Below are positions 23,477-31,713 of a DNA stretch of 33,836 nucleotides, piece after piece. Source of the DNA: Treponema sp. UBA3813 (GTDB lineage Bacteria > Spirochaetota > Spirochaetia > Treponematales > Treponemataceae); assembly GCA_002368605.1 (NCBI GenBank), contig DFEB01000037.1, positions 1-33,836 on the forward strand, written 5' to 3'. Under the pieces are notes generated by a model, which saw nothing but the letters and a program-made list of their open reading frames with translations, ran no database searches and was not told the DNA's origin. Both the position numbers and the translations under genes were made by a program. How positions within the stretch are numbered: position 1 is the stretch's first letter; each line of letters begins with the position of its first letter.

Positions 23477-24832
23477 ATGGCAACAGATTCAAGCATTATG
23501 GACGCAAACAGTTTCAAAAGCTCAGATGCAGATTCGCTCGATGCGCGTACGAGAAATCTTGTGGAGAGAAGGGAAAAAGTTCTCGGGGAATCTTATCGTC
23601 TTTTTTATAGGAAACCCGCGCACCTTACGCAGGGAAAGGGCGTGTATCTGTGGGATGCCGATGGCACAAAATATCTCGATATGTACAACAATATTCCGAG
23701 TATAGGGCATTCAAACAAGGCAGTTGTTGAAGCCGTATATGAGCAGATGCAGAAAATCAACACGCACACGCGCTATCTTCACGAAAACATCATCGCGTAC
23801 AGCGAGCAGCTGCTTTCTCTCATGCCGCCTGAAATCAACAAGGTGATGTTCATGTGCTCAGGTTCTGAGGCAAATGACCTTGCGCTCCGTATGTGCATGA
23901 ATTACACGGGCGGAACGGGCATTTTGCTTTCAAAAGAGGCGTATCACGGAAATACCTTTCTCGTGAGTGCGGTAAGCCCGGCTCTTGGTGGCGAGCAGGA
24001 GTTGTGGAACGGAGGATATCTTGTTCCGACTCCTGATTTTTACAGAAGCGGAATGAACGAGGAAGAATTCACGGAATGGTATTGCGCGCAGATTCAGAAA
24101 GCGATTGATGAGTTAAAGGCACGGGGAATCAAACTCGCCTGTTTTATCGCAGACTCGATTTTTTCATCAGACGGTGTTCACCCGAATCCAAAAGGATTTT
24201 TAAAAGCGGCGGTTGATGTGGTTCACAACAATGGAGGACTTTTTATAGCCGACGAAGTGCAGCCAGGCTTTTGCAGGACAGGCGACAGTTTTTGGGGGTT
24301 CGCACGGCATGGCATTGTTCCCGACCTTGTGACGATGGGAAAACCGATGGCAAACGGAATACCGTGTTCTGCTTTAGCCGGAAAAGCGGAGATTCTTGCA
24401 TCTTTCAGCGAGAAATTTCCGTATTTCAATACATTCGCGGGGAATCCTGTCTCAATGGCAGCGGCTCTGGCAGTCCTCAAATTCATAAAAGATGAGGACA
24501 TTCTTTCGCACACCAAGAAAGTCGGCTCAGAATTGTTCTCGGCTTTGAAAGAAGTGCAGTCTCGTCACTCAGAAATTGTCGGCGATGTCCGTGGCTCAGG
24601 CTTGTTCATTGGATTTGAGCTTGTGAGCGACGCAAAAAATAAAAAGCCTGACAAAGAAGGCACGCTTCGTCTCATTGATTTGATGTACGACCGGAAAGTG
24701 CTTACATCAAATTGCGGAACATACGGAAATGTTTTAAAAATCAGACCGCCGCTCGTATTCCAGTCGAAAGACATTGACTGGTTCTGTACAGCCCTTGATG
24801 AAAGTCTTTCCATACTTGAAGGACGAAAATAG
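23477..24832 (+). CDS. Class III PLP-dependent enzyme, probable O-phospho-amine phospho-lyase
   Basis: 451 residues from ATG 23477, chosen because AAAGGAGA at 23463-23470 precedes it and the upstream frame runs through the leader terminator. PLP lysine K289 lies in [29 protein letters not shown] and [13 protein letters not shown] are class III aminotransferase segments. Strings such as [18 protein letters not shown] closely resemble the human ethanolamine-phosphate and 5-phosphohydroxylysine phospho-lyases (NTxxRYLHxNI, [10 protein letters not shown]). Those enzymes eliminate phosphate and ammonia to give an aldehyde. The divergent APH kinase, PII and permease fit a pathway of uptake, phosphorylation and ammonia release. 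A conventional aminotransferase role is the alternative. A leader terminator controls it. Confidence 0.8.
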   Translation: MATDSSIMDANSFKSSDADSLDARTRNLVERREKVLGESYRLFYRKPAHLTQGKGVYLWDADGTKYLDMYNNIPSIGHSNKAVVEAVYEQMQKINTHTRYLHENIIAYSEQLLSLMPPEINKVMFMCSGSEANDLALRMCMNYTGGTGILLSKEAYHGNTFLVSAVSPALGGEQELWNGGYLVPTPDFYRSGMNEEEFTEWYCAQIQKAIDELKARGIKLACFIADSIFSSDGVHPNPKGFLKAAVDVVHNNGGLFIADEVQPGFCRTGDSFWGFARHGIVPDLVTMGKPMANGIPCSALAGKAEILASFSEKFPYFNTFAGNPVSMAAALAVLKFIKDEDILSHTKKVGSELFSALKEVQSRHSEIVGDVRGSGLFIGFELVSDAKNKKPDKEGTLRLIDLMYDRKVLTSNCGTYGNVLKIRPPLVFQSKDIDWFCTALDESLSILEGRK

Positions 24833-24927
24833 AACCGTTTGTCGGGCTGTCCGGAAGGTCAGACGGCAGTCGCCGAATGGGGATTGAACATAGAACTAAA
24901 GTTCCAAAGGAAAAAATCATAAAAGAC

Positions 24928-24955
24928 TTACAAAAAGCCTTTAAAAGTGTAAAAT
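24928..24955 (+). promoter_or_regulatory. Possible urease operon promoter
   Basis: TTACAA 24928-24933, 16-base spacer, TAAAAT 24950-24955 in AT-rich DNA. A start near 24962 would place the first hexaloop hairpin about 12 bases into the transcript. The stretch 24833-24927 holds no recognisable gene or strong signal. Confidence 0.4.
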
Positions 24956-24973
24956 ATAAGTATCCTATTCTTT

Positions 24974-25016
24974 GGCAGAGAAGCCTTTTCGTTTTCAGCG
25001 GAAAGGCTTCTTTTTT
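24974..25016 (+). promoter_or_regulatory. ureA leader unit 1: hexaloop hairpin overlapping terminator 1
   Basis: Hairpin GGC-AGAGAA-GCC at 24974-24985; the six-base loop has A1 and G4. It overlaps the 5' arm of a strong terminator: 24979-24991 pairs with 24999-25011 (AGAAGCCTTT with AAAGGCTTCT plus three more pairs), loop TTTTCAG, then T-run 25011-25016. Hairpin and terminator exclude each other. The loop pattern matches ANTAR-protein target hairpins. Confidence 0.65.
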
Positions 25017-25059
25017 GGCAATGAAGCCGCTTTGGAGCAAAATCCAGGGCGGCTTTTTT
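25017..25059 (+). promoter_or_regulatory. ureA leader unit 2: hexaloop hairpin overlapping terminator 2
   Basis: Hairpin GGC-AATGAA-GCC at 25017-25028; loop with A1 and G4. It overlaps the 5' arm of terminator 2: AAGCCGC 25024-25030 pairs with GCGGCTT 25049-25055, extended inside by TGGA 25033-25036 / TCCA 25043-25046 with two G-U pairs, loop GCAAAA, then T-run to 25059. The ureA Shine-Dalgarno GGAGG (25065-25069) follows at once. GGCTTC 25005-25010 can also pair with GAAGCC 25023-25028, breaking both terminators. Confidence 0.65.
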
Positions 25060-25074
25060 ATTTTGGAGGATAAT

Positions 25075-25386
25075 ATGAGGCTGACTCCACGGGAAAGTGA
25101 AAAATTACTTTTGAGCTATGCGGGTTTTCTTGCCGGGCAGCGAAAAGAGCGGGGATTAAAACTCAATTATGTTGAGGCCCTTGCCTACATTTCTTCGGCT
25201 CTTTTGGAGGAAGCCCGCGACGGCAAATCAGTGACGGAACTTATGCGGGACGGTGCGAAAATCCTTACGACAGAAGATGTGATGGATGGGGTGGCTGACA
25301 TGATTCATGAAGTCCAGGTGGAGGCGACTTTCCCTGACGGCACGAAGTTAGTCACTGTGCATAATCCGATTCGGGAGCTTGTATGA
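25075..25386 (+). CDS. ureA: Urease subunit gamma
   Basis: 103 residues beginning [17 protein letters not shown], the standard UreA start; [37 protein letters not shown] complete the family pattern. TTGGAGGA lies just upstream of ATG 25075; the longer frame upstream runs through two terminator hairpins. It forms the (UreABC)3 nickel urease that splits urea to ammonia and carbamate. It overlaps ureB by four bases (ATGA). Confidence 0.97.
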   Translation: MRLTPRESEKLLLSYAGFLAGQRKERGLKLNYVEALAYISSALLEEARDGKSVTELMRDGAKILTTEDVMDGVADMIHEVQVEATFPDGTKLVTVHNPIRELV

Positions 25387-25706
25387 AAATCGGAGAAATT
25401 ATTTCTTGCAACGAGACGATTGAACTGAACCGTGGACGAAAAACAATCGAAATCAAAGTGGCGAATACCGGCGACAGACCTGTACAAGTAGGCTCGCATT
25501 TTCATTTTTTTGAGGTGAATCGGCTCCTTTCCTTTGACAGAAAAGCTGCTTTTGGCTTCCGGCTGGATATTCCTTCCGGAATGTCAGTGCGTTTTGAACC
25601 GGGCGAGACAAAATCCGTGCGTCTCTGCTCATTTGGTGGAAAATCTGAAATCTACGGGCTGAACAATTTGACTTGTGGAAAAACGGCAGGAGGAGCGGGA
25701 AAATGA
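25383..25706 (+). CDS. ureB: Urease subunit beta
   Basis: 107 residues. [40 protein letters not shown], and [18 protein letters not shown] match UreB, including the HFHFFEVN strand. The C-terminus after GLNNLTCGK is slightly short compared with the family. Start and stop overlap ureA and ureC by four bases each, giving coupled translation and equal subunit supply. Confidence 0.97.
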   Translation: MKIGEIISCNETIELNRGRKTIEIKVANTGDRPVQVGSHFHFFEVNRLLSFDRKAAFGFRLDIPSGMSVRFEPGETKSVRLCSFGGKSEIYGLNNLTCGKTAGGAGK

Positions 25707-27430
25707 GTTACATGCTTGACGGAAAAAAATATGCCATGATGTACGGGCCTACGACAGGTGACAAAATCAGGCTCGCGGATACAAACCTTGTGATTCAGAT
25801 TGAAAAAGATTTTACGCAGTACGGAGACGAGGCAAAATTCGGCGGCGGCAAAACCCTTCGTGACGGAATGGGGCAGTCCGTGAATTCAAATCGCGCGACT
25901 GGTGATTTGGACTTGGTGATTACAAATTGCATAATTCTTGATTATACTGGGATTTACAAAGCTGACATCGGAATTCGGGACGGAAAAATCGCGGGAATCG
26001 GCAAGGCGGGAAACCCGGACACAATGGCTGGCGTAACGGAGGGAATGACTGTGGGCGCCGGAACGGAGGCACTTGCGGGCGAAGGCCTGATTGTAACGGC
26101 GGGGGGAATCGACTCGCACATTCACTTTATTTCGCCGGAACAGGTCGAGACGGCTCTGTCTTCCGGAATTACCACAATGATTGGCGGCGGCACAGGCCCC
26201 GCAGACGGCACAAATGCGACCACCTGTACTCCGGGAAGCTGGAATCTGGAGATGATGCTAAAAGCGACGGAAGATTTTCCCATGAATATCGGTTATCTGG
26301 GAAAGGGAAATTGCTCAAATAAAAACGAAGACAGCGAGCTTGTCTCTCAAATAAAGGCCGGAGCCTGCGGCTTGAAAATCCACGAAGACTGGGGCACGAC
26401 CCCGGCTGTCATCGATGCGGCTCTTACTGTCGCTGATAAATATGACGTTCAGGTTTGCATTCACACTGACACCCTCAACGAGGCCGGCTGTGTGGAAGAC
26501 ACGCTCCGGGCAATTGCGGGCCGCACGATTCACACTTATCACACCGAAGGGGCTGGTGGCGGCCATGCTCCTGATATTCTGAAAGTGGCGGGCTTTCCCA
26601 ATATTCTGCCTGCCTCAACAAATCCCACAATGCCCTTTACGGTGAACACGCTGGATGAGCACTTGGACATGCTTATGGTCTGTCATCATCTTGACAATAA
26701 AATTCCGGAGGATGTGGCATTTGCTGATTCGAGAATCCGGCCGGAAACGATTGCGGCGGAAGATGTCCTCCACGATATGGGCGCGCTGAGCATAATGAGC
26801 AGCGACAGTCAGGCGATGGGTCGGGTGGGCGAAGTAATCACCAGAACCTGGCAGACGGCACACAAAATGAAAGATGAGCGGGGTTCTCTTCCCGAAGAGT
26901 CAGGGGAAAACGACAATTTTCGGGTCAGGCGGTATGTCGCGAAATATACGATAAATCCTGCGATTGCCCACGGAATTTCCGAATATGTTGGCTCAATTGA
27001 AGCGGGAAAAATGGCTGATTTGGTTCTGTGGAATCCTGCCTTTTTCGGAGCCAAGCCGGACATGGTTATAAAGGGCGGGGCAATCGTTCTTTCAAAAATG
27101 GGTGATTCTAATGCTTCGATTCCGACTTGCCAGCCTGTCTACTACAGAAATATGTTCGGCTTTTACGGTAAGGCAAAATTTCTGACCTGTGTAACCTTTA
27201 TGTCTCAGGCAGCCATTGATGGGAAAATCCCGGAGAAGCTTGGCTTGGAAAAAATCTGCCTGCCTGTAAAAAATTGCCGGAAAATCAGTAAAAAAGACAT
27301 GCGGCTCAACCATGCCCTCCCAGAAATCAATGTGGATCCAGAAAATTACCGGGTGACGGCGGACGGAATGTTGATTACGAGCAAGGCGGCAGCTTCTCTT
27401 CCGCTTGCCCAAAGGTATTTTTTCTTCTGA
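25703..27430 (+). CDS. ureC: Urease catalytic subunit alpha
   Basis: 575 residues from ATG 25703 ([20 protein letters not shown]). All nickel-site residues are present: H139 and H141 in [10 protein letters not shown], the carbamylated lysine K225 in [10 protein letters not shown]254 in [10 protein letters not shown]280 in [11 protein letters not shown] and D368 in SSDSQAMGR. The mobile flap segment [22 protein letters not shown] with its cysteine and histidines is intact. ATGA overlap with ureB. The enzyme should be active once UreEFGD load nickel. Confidence 0.98.
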   Translation: MSYMLDGKKYAMMYGPTTGDKIRLADTNLVIQIEKDFTQYGDEAKFGGGKTLRDGMGQSVNSNRATGDLDLVITNCIILDYTGIYKADIGIRDGKIAGIGKAGNPDTMAGVTEGMTVGAGTEALAGEGLIVTAGGIDSHIHFISPEQVETALSSGITTMIGGGTGPADGTNATTCTPGSWNLEMMLKATEDFPMNIGYLGKGNCSNKNEDSELVSQIKAGACGLKIHEDWGTTPAVIDAALTVADKYDVQVCIHTDTLNEAGCVEDTLRAIAGRTIHTYHTEGAGGGHAPDILKVAGFPNILPASTNPTMPFTVNTLDEHLDMLMVCHHLDNKIPEDVAFADSRIRPETIAAEDVLHDMGALSIMSSDSQAMGRVGEVITRTWQTAHKMKDERGSLPEESGENDNFRVRRYVAKYTINPAIAHGISEYVGSIEAGKMADLVLWNPAFFGAKPDMVIKGGAIVLSKMGDSNASIPTCQPVYYRNMFGFYGKAKFLTCVTFMSQAAIDGKIPEKLGLEKICLPVKNCRKISKKDMRLNHALPEINVDPENYRVTADGMLITSKAAASLPLAQRYFFF

Positions 27431-27469
27431 TTTATCAATATGACACTTATCTTTGGTTAAGGAGTTTGT

Positions 27470-27967
27470 ATGATTTGCGAAAAGATTCTCGGGAAAGTCA
27501 GTGACGCTCAATTCAAGGGAAAGGATTTTGATTTCGTAGAATTCGAATGGCATGAGACATATTCAAAGTTGCATAGAAAAAATTCCCGAAAGGGGCGAGA
27601 TATTGCCCTTCGTCTGGATGATTCTATCCTGAAAAGAGGAATCAAGCCCGGCGACGTCCTGGGAATTGACTCCGACGGCACGGTTATTGTCGCTGATGTG
27701 GGCGAGTGCGAAATCCTGAGCGTTAAGACGGCGGACAGGGACTTCCTTGCCACGGCAAAAATTGCCTATGAAATCGGAAACTGCCACGCGCCGCTCTTTG
27801 CCGGAAAGTCAGACTGCGAACTGATAACCTTGTACACAGAGCCAATGGAGCGGCTTTTGAAAAACCTTTGCGGATTCTCGATTTCAATCGAAAGGCGGAC
27901 GGAAAAACTCGACTTTTCCCGGCAGATTTCTTCGATAGTCGGACATTCCCACCACCATGCAGGCTGA
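27470..27967 (+). CDS. ureE: Urease accessory nickel metallochaperone UreE
   Basis: 165 residues. The central GNCHAPL corresponds to the family's GNRHxPL with the metal-binding histidine, though the arginine is cysteine. A short histidine-rich end GHSHHHAG replaces the long tails of some UreE proteins. It delivers nickel to the UreFGD complex. AAGGAG precedes ATG 27470; 39 bases separate it from ureC. The last 11 bases overlap ureF. Confidence 0.9.
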   Translation: MICEKILGKVSDAQFKGKDFDFVEFEWHETYSKLHRKNSRKGRDIALRLDDSILKRGIKPGDVLGIDSDGTVIVADVGECEILSVKTADRDFLATAKIAYEIGNCHAPLFAGKSDCELITLYTEPMERLLKNLCGFSISIERRTEKLDFSRQISSIVGHSHHHAG

Positions 27968-28634
27968 TTTTTTTGAATTGCTCCAGATTAACGATGCGGC
28001 ATTTCCTATCGGGAGCTATACGCTTTCATGGGGCTTGGAGACTTTCGTTCAGCAGGGGCTGATTTTTGACGCGGAATCGGCGGAATCATTCTTAAAGTCC
28101 GAGATTTCGCTTAATTTTCTCACGAACGAGCTTCTTCCTGCCCGTCTTTCCTGGGAGGCCGCCAGCTCAGGAAATTGGGAAAAGGTCAGAGAAATCGATG
28201 AAATCTACAATTCTGGCAAAAACGCAAGAGAAATCCGCGAGGGGAGCAAAAAACTTGCCCTCAGATTCTTGAAAACGGTATCGCTGTGGGAAAAATCAGG
28301 GGAAAATGAGGAGAATCCGCTTCTAAGGGCAGAAATCCGGCATTTTTCGGTTTTCTACGGCGCATATTGCGCAGTGAAGGGAATCAGCGAGGACGAAAGC
28401 CTTTCCGCCTTTTTCTACAGCCAGATTTCTTCCCGGATTGTGACGGCGGTAAAGCTCGTTCCCTTGAGCCAGAATGACGGTCAGATGATTTTGCACTCTC
28501 TTTTCAAGGATTTTGAGAATCTGCTGGAAAAAGTCATGGATTTTTCTGAAAAAGATTTGTGCCGCTCCTGCCCGGCCAGTGAAATCCGCGCCATGCAGCA
28601 TGAGTTTTTATACACAAGACTCTACATGAGCTAA
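27957..28634 (+). CDS. ureF: Urease accessory protein UreF
   Basis: 225 residues, all-helical family. LLQINDAAFPIGSYTLSWGLETFVQQG is the characteristic N-terminal segment (AFPIGSYxxSxGLE). The C-terminus LYTRLYMS resembles the family's conserved RLFxS end. UreF gates UreG GTP hydrolysis in nickel insertion. It overlaps the ureE end by 11 bases. Confidence 0.93.
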   Translation: MQADFFELLQINDAAFPIGSYTLSWGLETFVQQGLIFDAESAESFLKSEISLNFLTNELLPARLSWEAASSGNWEKVREIDEIYNSGKNAREIREGSKKLALRFLKTVSLWEKSGENEENPLLRAEIRHFSVFYGAYCAVKGISEDESLSAFFYSQISSRIVTAVKLVPLSQNDGQMILHSLFKDFENLLEKVMDFSEKDLCRSCPASEIRAMQHEFLYTRLYMS

Positions 28635-28677
28635 TTTTTAGGGGCACTTTGCCCAATATAAGGAAAAGAAGGAAAAA

Positions 28678-29325
28678 ATGGAGGAAAGAGAAAAAATGAA
28701 ATTTACTAAAATCGGAGTGGCAGGTCCGGTCGGCTCCGGTAAGACTGCCCTTGTGGAGGCCCTTACCCGTCGGCTTGCTGAAAAGTATTCAATCGGCGTA
28801 ATTACAAACGACATTTACACGAAAGAAGATGCGGAATTTTTGGCAAAAAATTCCGTGCTGCCAAAAGAGCGGATTCTGGGAGTGGAGACAGGCGGCTGTC
28901 CCCATACGGCAATTCGTGAGGACGCTTCCATGAATCTTGAGGCCGTGGATTTTCTGCGGGAAAAATTCCCTGACATAGAGCTGATTTTTATCGAGAGCGG
29001 CGGCGACAATCTGTCGGCAACATTCAGCCCGGAGCTTGTGGATGCGACGATTTTTGTAATTGATGTCGCGGAAGGGGATAAAATTCCCCGAAAAGGCGGG
29101 CCTGGAATCATGAGGAGCAATCTTCTTGTAATCAATAAAATCGACTTGGCTCCCCTTGTGGGCGCGTGCCTTGAGGTTATGGCAAGGGATTCCCGGAAAA
29201 TGCGGGGGCAAAAGCCTTTTGTTTTCACGAATATTCGGAACGGCGAGGGAATTGACGAGGTGCTTGCTTTTTTGGACAGAAATGTCTTTTTCGCTGATTT
29301 AGCCGCTTCAATGGAATCAAAATGA
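28678..29325 (+). CDS. ureG: Urease accessory GTPase UreG
   Basis: Up to 215 residues. P-loop [10 protein letters not shown], nickel-binding-region motif [17 protein letters not shown] (with the CPH nickel site) and VINKIDLAP for guanine recognition are all present. It hydrolyses GTP to drive nickel transfer. Two starts are possible: ATG 28678 (AAGGAAAAGAAGG upstream) and ATG 28696 (GAGGAAAGAG upstream), the second giving the shorter, more usual N-terminus. The stop overlaps ureD's ATG. Confidence 0.96.
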   Translation: MEEREKMKFTKIGVAGPVGSGKTALVEALTRRLAEKYSIGVITNDIYTKEDAEFLAKNSVLPKERILGVETGGCPHTAIREDASMNLEAVDFLREKFPDIELIFIESGGDNLSATFSPELVDATIFVIDVAEGDKIPRKGGPGIMRSNLLVINKIDLAPLVGACLEVMARDSRKMRGQKPFVFTNIRNGEGIDEVLAFLDRNVFFADLAASMESK

Positions 29326-30170
29326 CAAATCAGTTTGGGAAGATTTCTCGTTTTGAGCTAAAGGCATCATGCTCAAAAAGCGGGAAGACTTTTATCAGCG
29401 ACAGTTTTTTCACCTCTCCTTTTAAAATCATGAAGCCATTTCAGAATCAAGACGGCTCAATTTTCCTGTATCAGCAGACTTCTTCGCCGGGAATCTTTGC
29501 CGGAGACATTCAGGAATATCATATACTAATAGAAGAAAACGCGAAATTAGAAATAATGAGCCAGTCTTTTGAGAAAATCTTCAAGATGGAGGAAAATGAA
29601 CTTGGCGAGCGGAAAATCCGCCTGCAATTACAGAAAAACAGCAGCCTGTTTTTTTCGCCGCTTCCCTGTATCCCTTTTTCGGAAAGCAGATTTCGCTCTG
29701 AAAGTAAGGTTTTCCTTGCGGATAAGAGTTCCCGCTTTCTCTACGAGGACATTTTGTGTGGCGGGCGAATTTCTCACGGCGAGCTTTTTGATTTTGATTT
29801 ATATCAGAATCTGATTGAGGTGAGGCGGGGGAAAAAGCTGATTTTCCGGGACAATGCTTTTTTTGAGGGCAGCAAGGGCGGCAAAAATCCGGAAAGGAAA
29901 CGCTTCCTGCAGGCGCCTTCTGTCTTCGGCGGCTTTACCCATGCCGGAAGTCTCTTGCTTTTCGGATTTGAAAAAAATCAATGGGAAATCAGAAAAGTTT
30001 TGGGGCTTGAAGAAAAACTTCTTTATGCCCAGAAAGCCGAATCAGAGTCAGAAAGGCTTGTTTGCGAAGTGACTGAAACTGATTCGGGGGATATAGCCCT
30101 CCGCGCCCTGGCATATTCTGCGGAGGAAATACAGAAAAGTTTTGAGCGCGTCAAGGCTTTTATCCGATAG
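29322..30170 (+). CDS. ureD: Urease accessory protein UreD (UreH)
   Basis: 282 residues, divergent but recognisable: [33 protein letters not shown] aligns with the SPGGLVGGD...LTTQAATKVYR block of UreD, here split by description, and [14 protein letters not shown]-like SHGELF follows. It scaffolds UreF and UreG on apo-urease. ATG overlaps ureG. Its last 11 bases overlap the convergent urtE. The operon order is thus ureABCEFGD. Confidence 0.85.
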   Translation: MTNQFGKISRFELKASCSKSGKTFISDSFFTSPFKIMKPFQNQDGSIFLYQQTSSPGIFAGDIQEYHILIEENAKLEIMSQSFEKIFKMEENELGERKIRLQLQKNSSLFFSPLPCIPFSESRFRSESKVFLADKSSRFLYEDILCGGRISHGELFDFDLYQNLIEVRRGKKLIFRDNAFFEGSKGGKNPERKRFLQAPSVFGGFTHAGSLLLFGFEKNQWEIRKVLGLEEKLLYAQKAESESERLVCEVTETDSGDIALRALAYSAEEIQKSFERVKAFIR

Positions 30171-30855
30171 ACATTTTTGACTGAATCAGCTCGCTGTCGG
30201 CATCTTTTGTAAGTCCGCTTAGGGTGATTTCCCCTTTGTCCATCACATAATAGCGATTGCTGACTGAAAGGACGAAATCAAGATATTGCTCCACAATCAG
30301 CACCGTGATTCCAAGCTTCGAGTTCACCCTCTGAATGGCAGAGGCAATGTCTTCAATGATTGAAGGCTGGATTCCTTCCGTCGGCTCGTCAAGAATCAGA
30401 ATCTTAGGGTGAGAGACCAAAGCCCGCGCGATTGCCAGCTGCTGTTGTTGTCCGCCACTCAGGTTTCCGCCCTTCCGTTTCAAAAAAGTCTTAATAATCG
30501 GGAAAAGCTCAAAAATCTCTTCGCCGATTTTTCCTTTCCCGCCGTTTACCTGCAATCCTAATTCAAGATTCTCTTCCACCGTGAGCTGGGGAAAAATCTC
30601 CCGGCCTTGCGGAACAAAGCCAATTCCCAGGGAGGCTCTCTCGTAAGTCTTCTTGCGGATAATTTCCTCGCCGTTCAGGAGAATGCTCCCCGATGTGGTT
30701 TTTACCATGCCCATTATGCTTTTTAGGCTGGTGCTTTTTCCCACACCATTCCGTCCCACCAGACAGACAATCTCGCCCGCGGGAACATTCATGGAAAGCG
30801 AGGGGATTATCCTGCTTTCCCCATACCATGCGCTCACATCCTTGATTTCAAGCAT
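30160..30855 (-). CDS. urtE: Urea ABC transporter ATP-binding protein UrtE
   Basis: 231 residues, LivF-like ATPase. Walker A GRNGVGKST, signature LSGGQQQQLAIARAL, Walker B ILILDEPTEGIQPS, H-loop region VLIVEQYLD. The DVSAWYGESRIIP start and EGIQPSIIEDI are typical of UrtE. It follows urtD by 21 bases; convergent with ureD by an 11-base overlap. Assignment to urea rather than branched amino acids rests on the neighbouring urease and on UrtD features. Confidence 0.9.
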   Translation of the reverse strand: MLEIKDVSAWYGESRIIPSLSMNVPAGEIVCLVGRNGVGKSTSLKSIMGMVKTTSGSILLNGEEIIRKKTYERASLGIGFVPQGREIFPQLTVEENLELGLQVNGGKGKIGEEIFELFPIIKTFLKRKGGNLSGGQQQQLAIARALVSHPKILILDEPTEGIQPSIIEDIASAIQRVNSKLGITVLIVEQYLDFVLSVSNRYYVMDKGEITLSGLTKDADSELIQSKMSIG

Positions 30856-30876
30856 TTTTTCCTCCTGTAAAAAGGC

Positions 30877-31713
30877 CTATGCACCGGCCAGCTCATTTTC
30901 TTCTGTTTCTTCGATGCCGCTTTTATGGAATTTTCCCCGGCCAAGATAAACGGCCTTTACTTTTTCGTCTGACAGCACGGAATCAGCATTTCCCTCGGTC
31001 AGGATTTTTCCTTCATGCATGACCGTCACCGTGTCAGCCACCTTGCGGACGAATTCCATATCGTGCTCGACGACGACAACGGCATATTGTTTTGCTATTT
31101 TCCTGATAATCTCGCCCGTTTTTTCGGTTTCAGCCTTTCCCATTCCGGCAACAGGTTCGTCAAGGAGAAGAAGGCTTGGCTCCTGCACCAGAAGCATTCC
31201 GATTTCAAGCCATTGCTTTTGTCCGTGGGAGAGAAAAGCCGCCTTTTCATTCTTCTTTTCGCTGAGATTTATGAAATCAAGAATCAGTTCGATTCTTTCC
31301 TTTTGCTGCCGGGAAATTTTAAAAAGCAGGGAAGAAAGCACGGTTTTCTGTCCTTTAAGGGAGATTTCCATGTTTTCCCATACCGAAAGACTCGTGAAGA
31401 CTGATGGAGCCTGAAATTTCCGTCCGATTCCTTCGTTGGCAATATCGGCTTCACGCATCTTTGTCACATCCATGTTCGTGTATTTGCGCAAGCCTACATC
31501 GACTCCGCCATGATAAATAATCTTGCCGGAAGCAGGCTTTGTTTTTCCGCAGATGATGTCCAGCAGAGTTGTCTTCCCGGCTCCGTTTGGCCCGATGAAA
31601 AAATGCACTTTGTTGGGCATTATCTTTGTCGTCACATTGCTGAGGGCTTTAAATCCGTCAAAAACTACAGAAATATCCTGAATCTCTATGACTGGTGTAA
31701 TCACTTTGCTCAT
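30877..31713 (-). CDS. urtD: Urea ABC transporter ATP-binding protein UrtD
   Basis: 278 residues, LivG-like ATPase. Walker A GPNGAGKTT, GIGRKFQAPSVFTSLSVWENM, signature in the UrtD-typical form LSHGQKQWLEIGMLL rather than LSGGQ, Walker B LLLLDEPVAGMG. These details distinguish it from LivG. The C-terminal ~20 residues (SGIEETEENELAGA) are an acidic extension. ATG overlaps the urtBC stop by four bases. Confidence 0.92.
   Translation of the reverse strand: MSKVITPVIEIQDISVVFDGFKALSNVTTKIMPNKVHFFIGPNGAGKTTLLDIICGKTKPASGKIIYHGGVDVGLRKYTNMDVTKMREADIANEGIGRKFQAPSVFTSLSVWENMEISLKGQKTVLSSLLFKISRQQKERIELILDFINLSEKKNEKAAFLSHGQKQWLEIGMLLVQEPSLLLLDEPVAGMGKAETEKTGEIIRKIAKQYAVVVVEHDMEFVRKVADTVTVMHEGKILTEGNADSVLSDEKVKAVYLGRGKFHKSGIEETEENELAGA

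Noticed and set aside
24877-25074. N-terminal extension of ureA from ATG 24877.
   Set aside because: It would translate both terminator hairpins and has no UreA homology; ATG 25075 has a strong ribosome site and the canonical UreA start.
28646-28662. GGGCA-CTT-TGCCC hairpin before ureG as a terminator.
   Set aside because: Only five pairs and no T-run; at most a minor processing or stability element.
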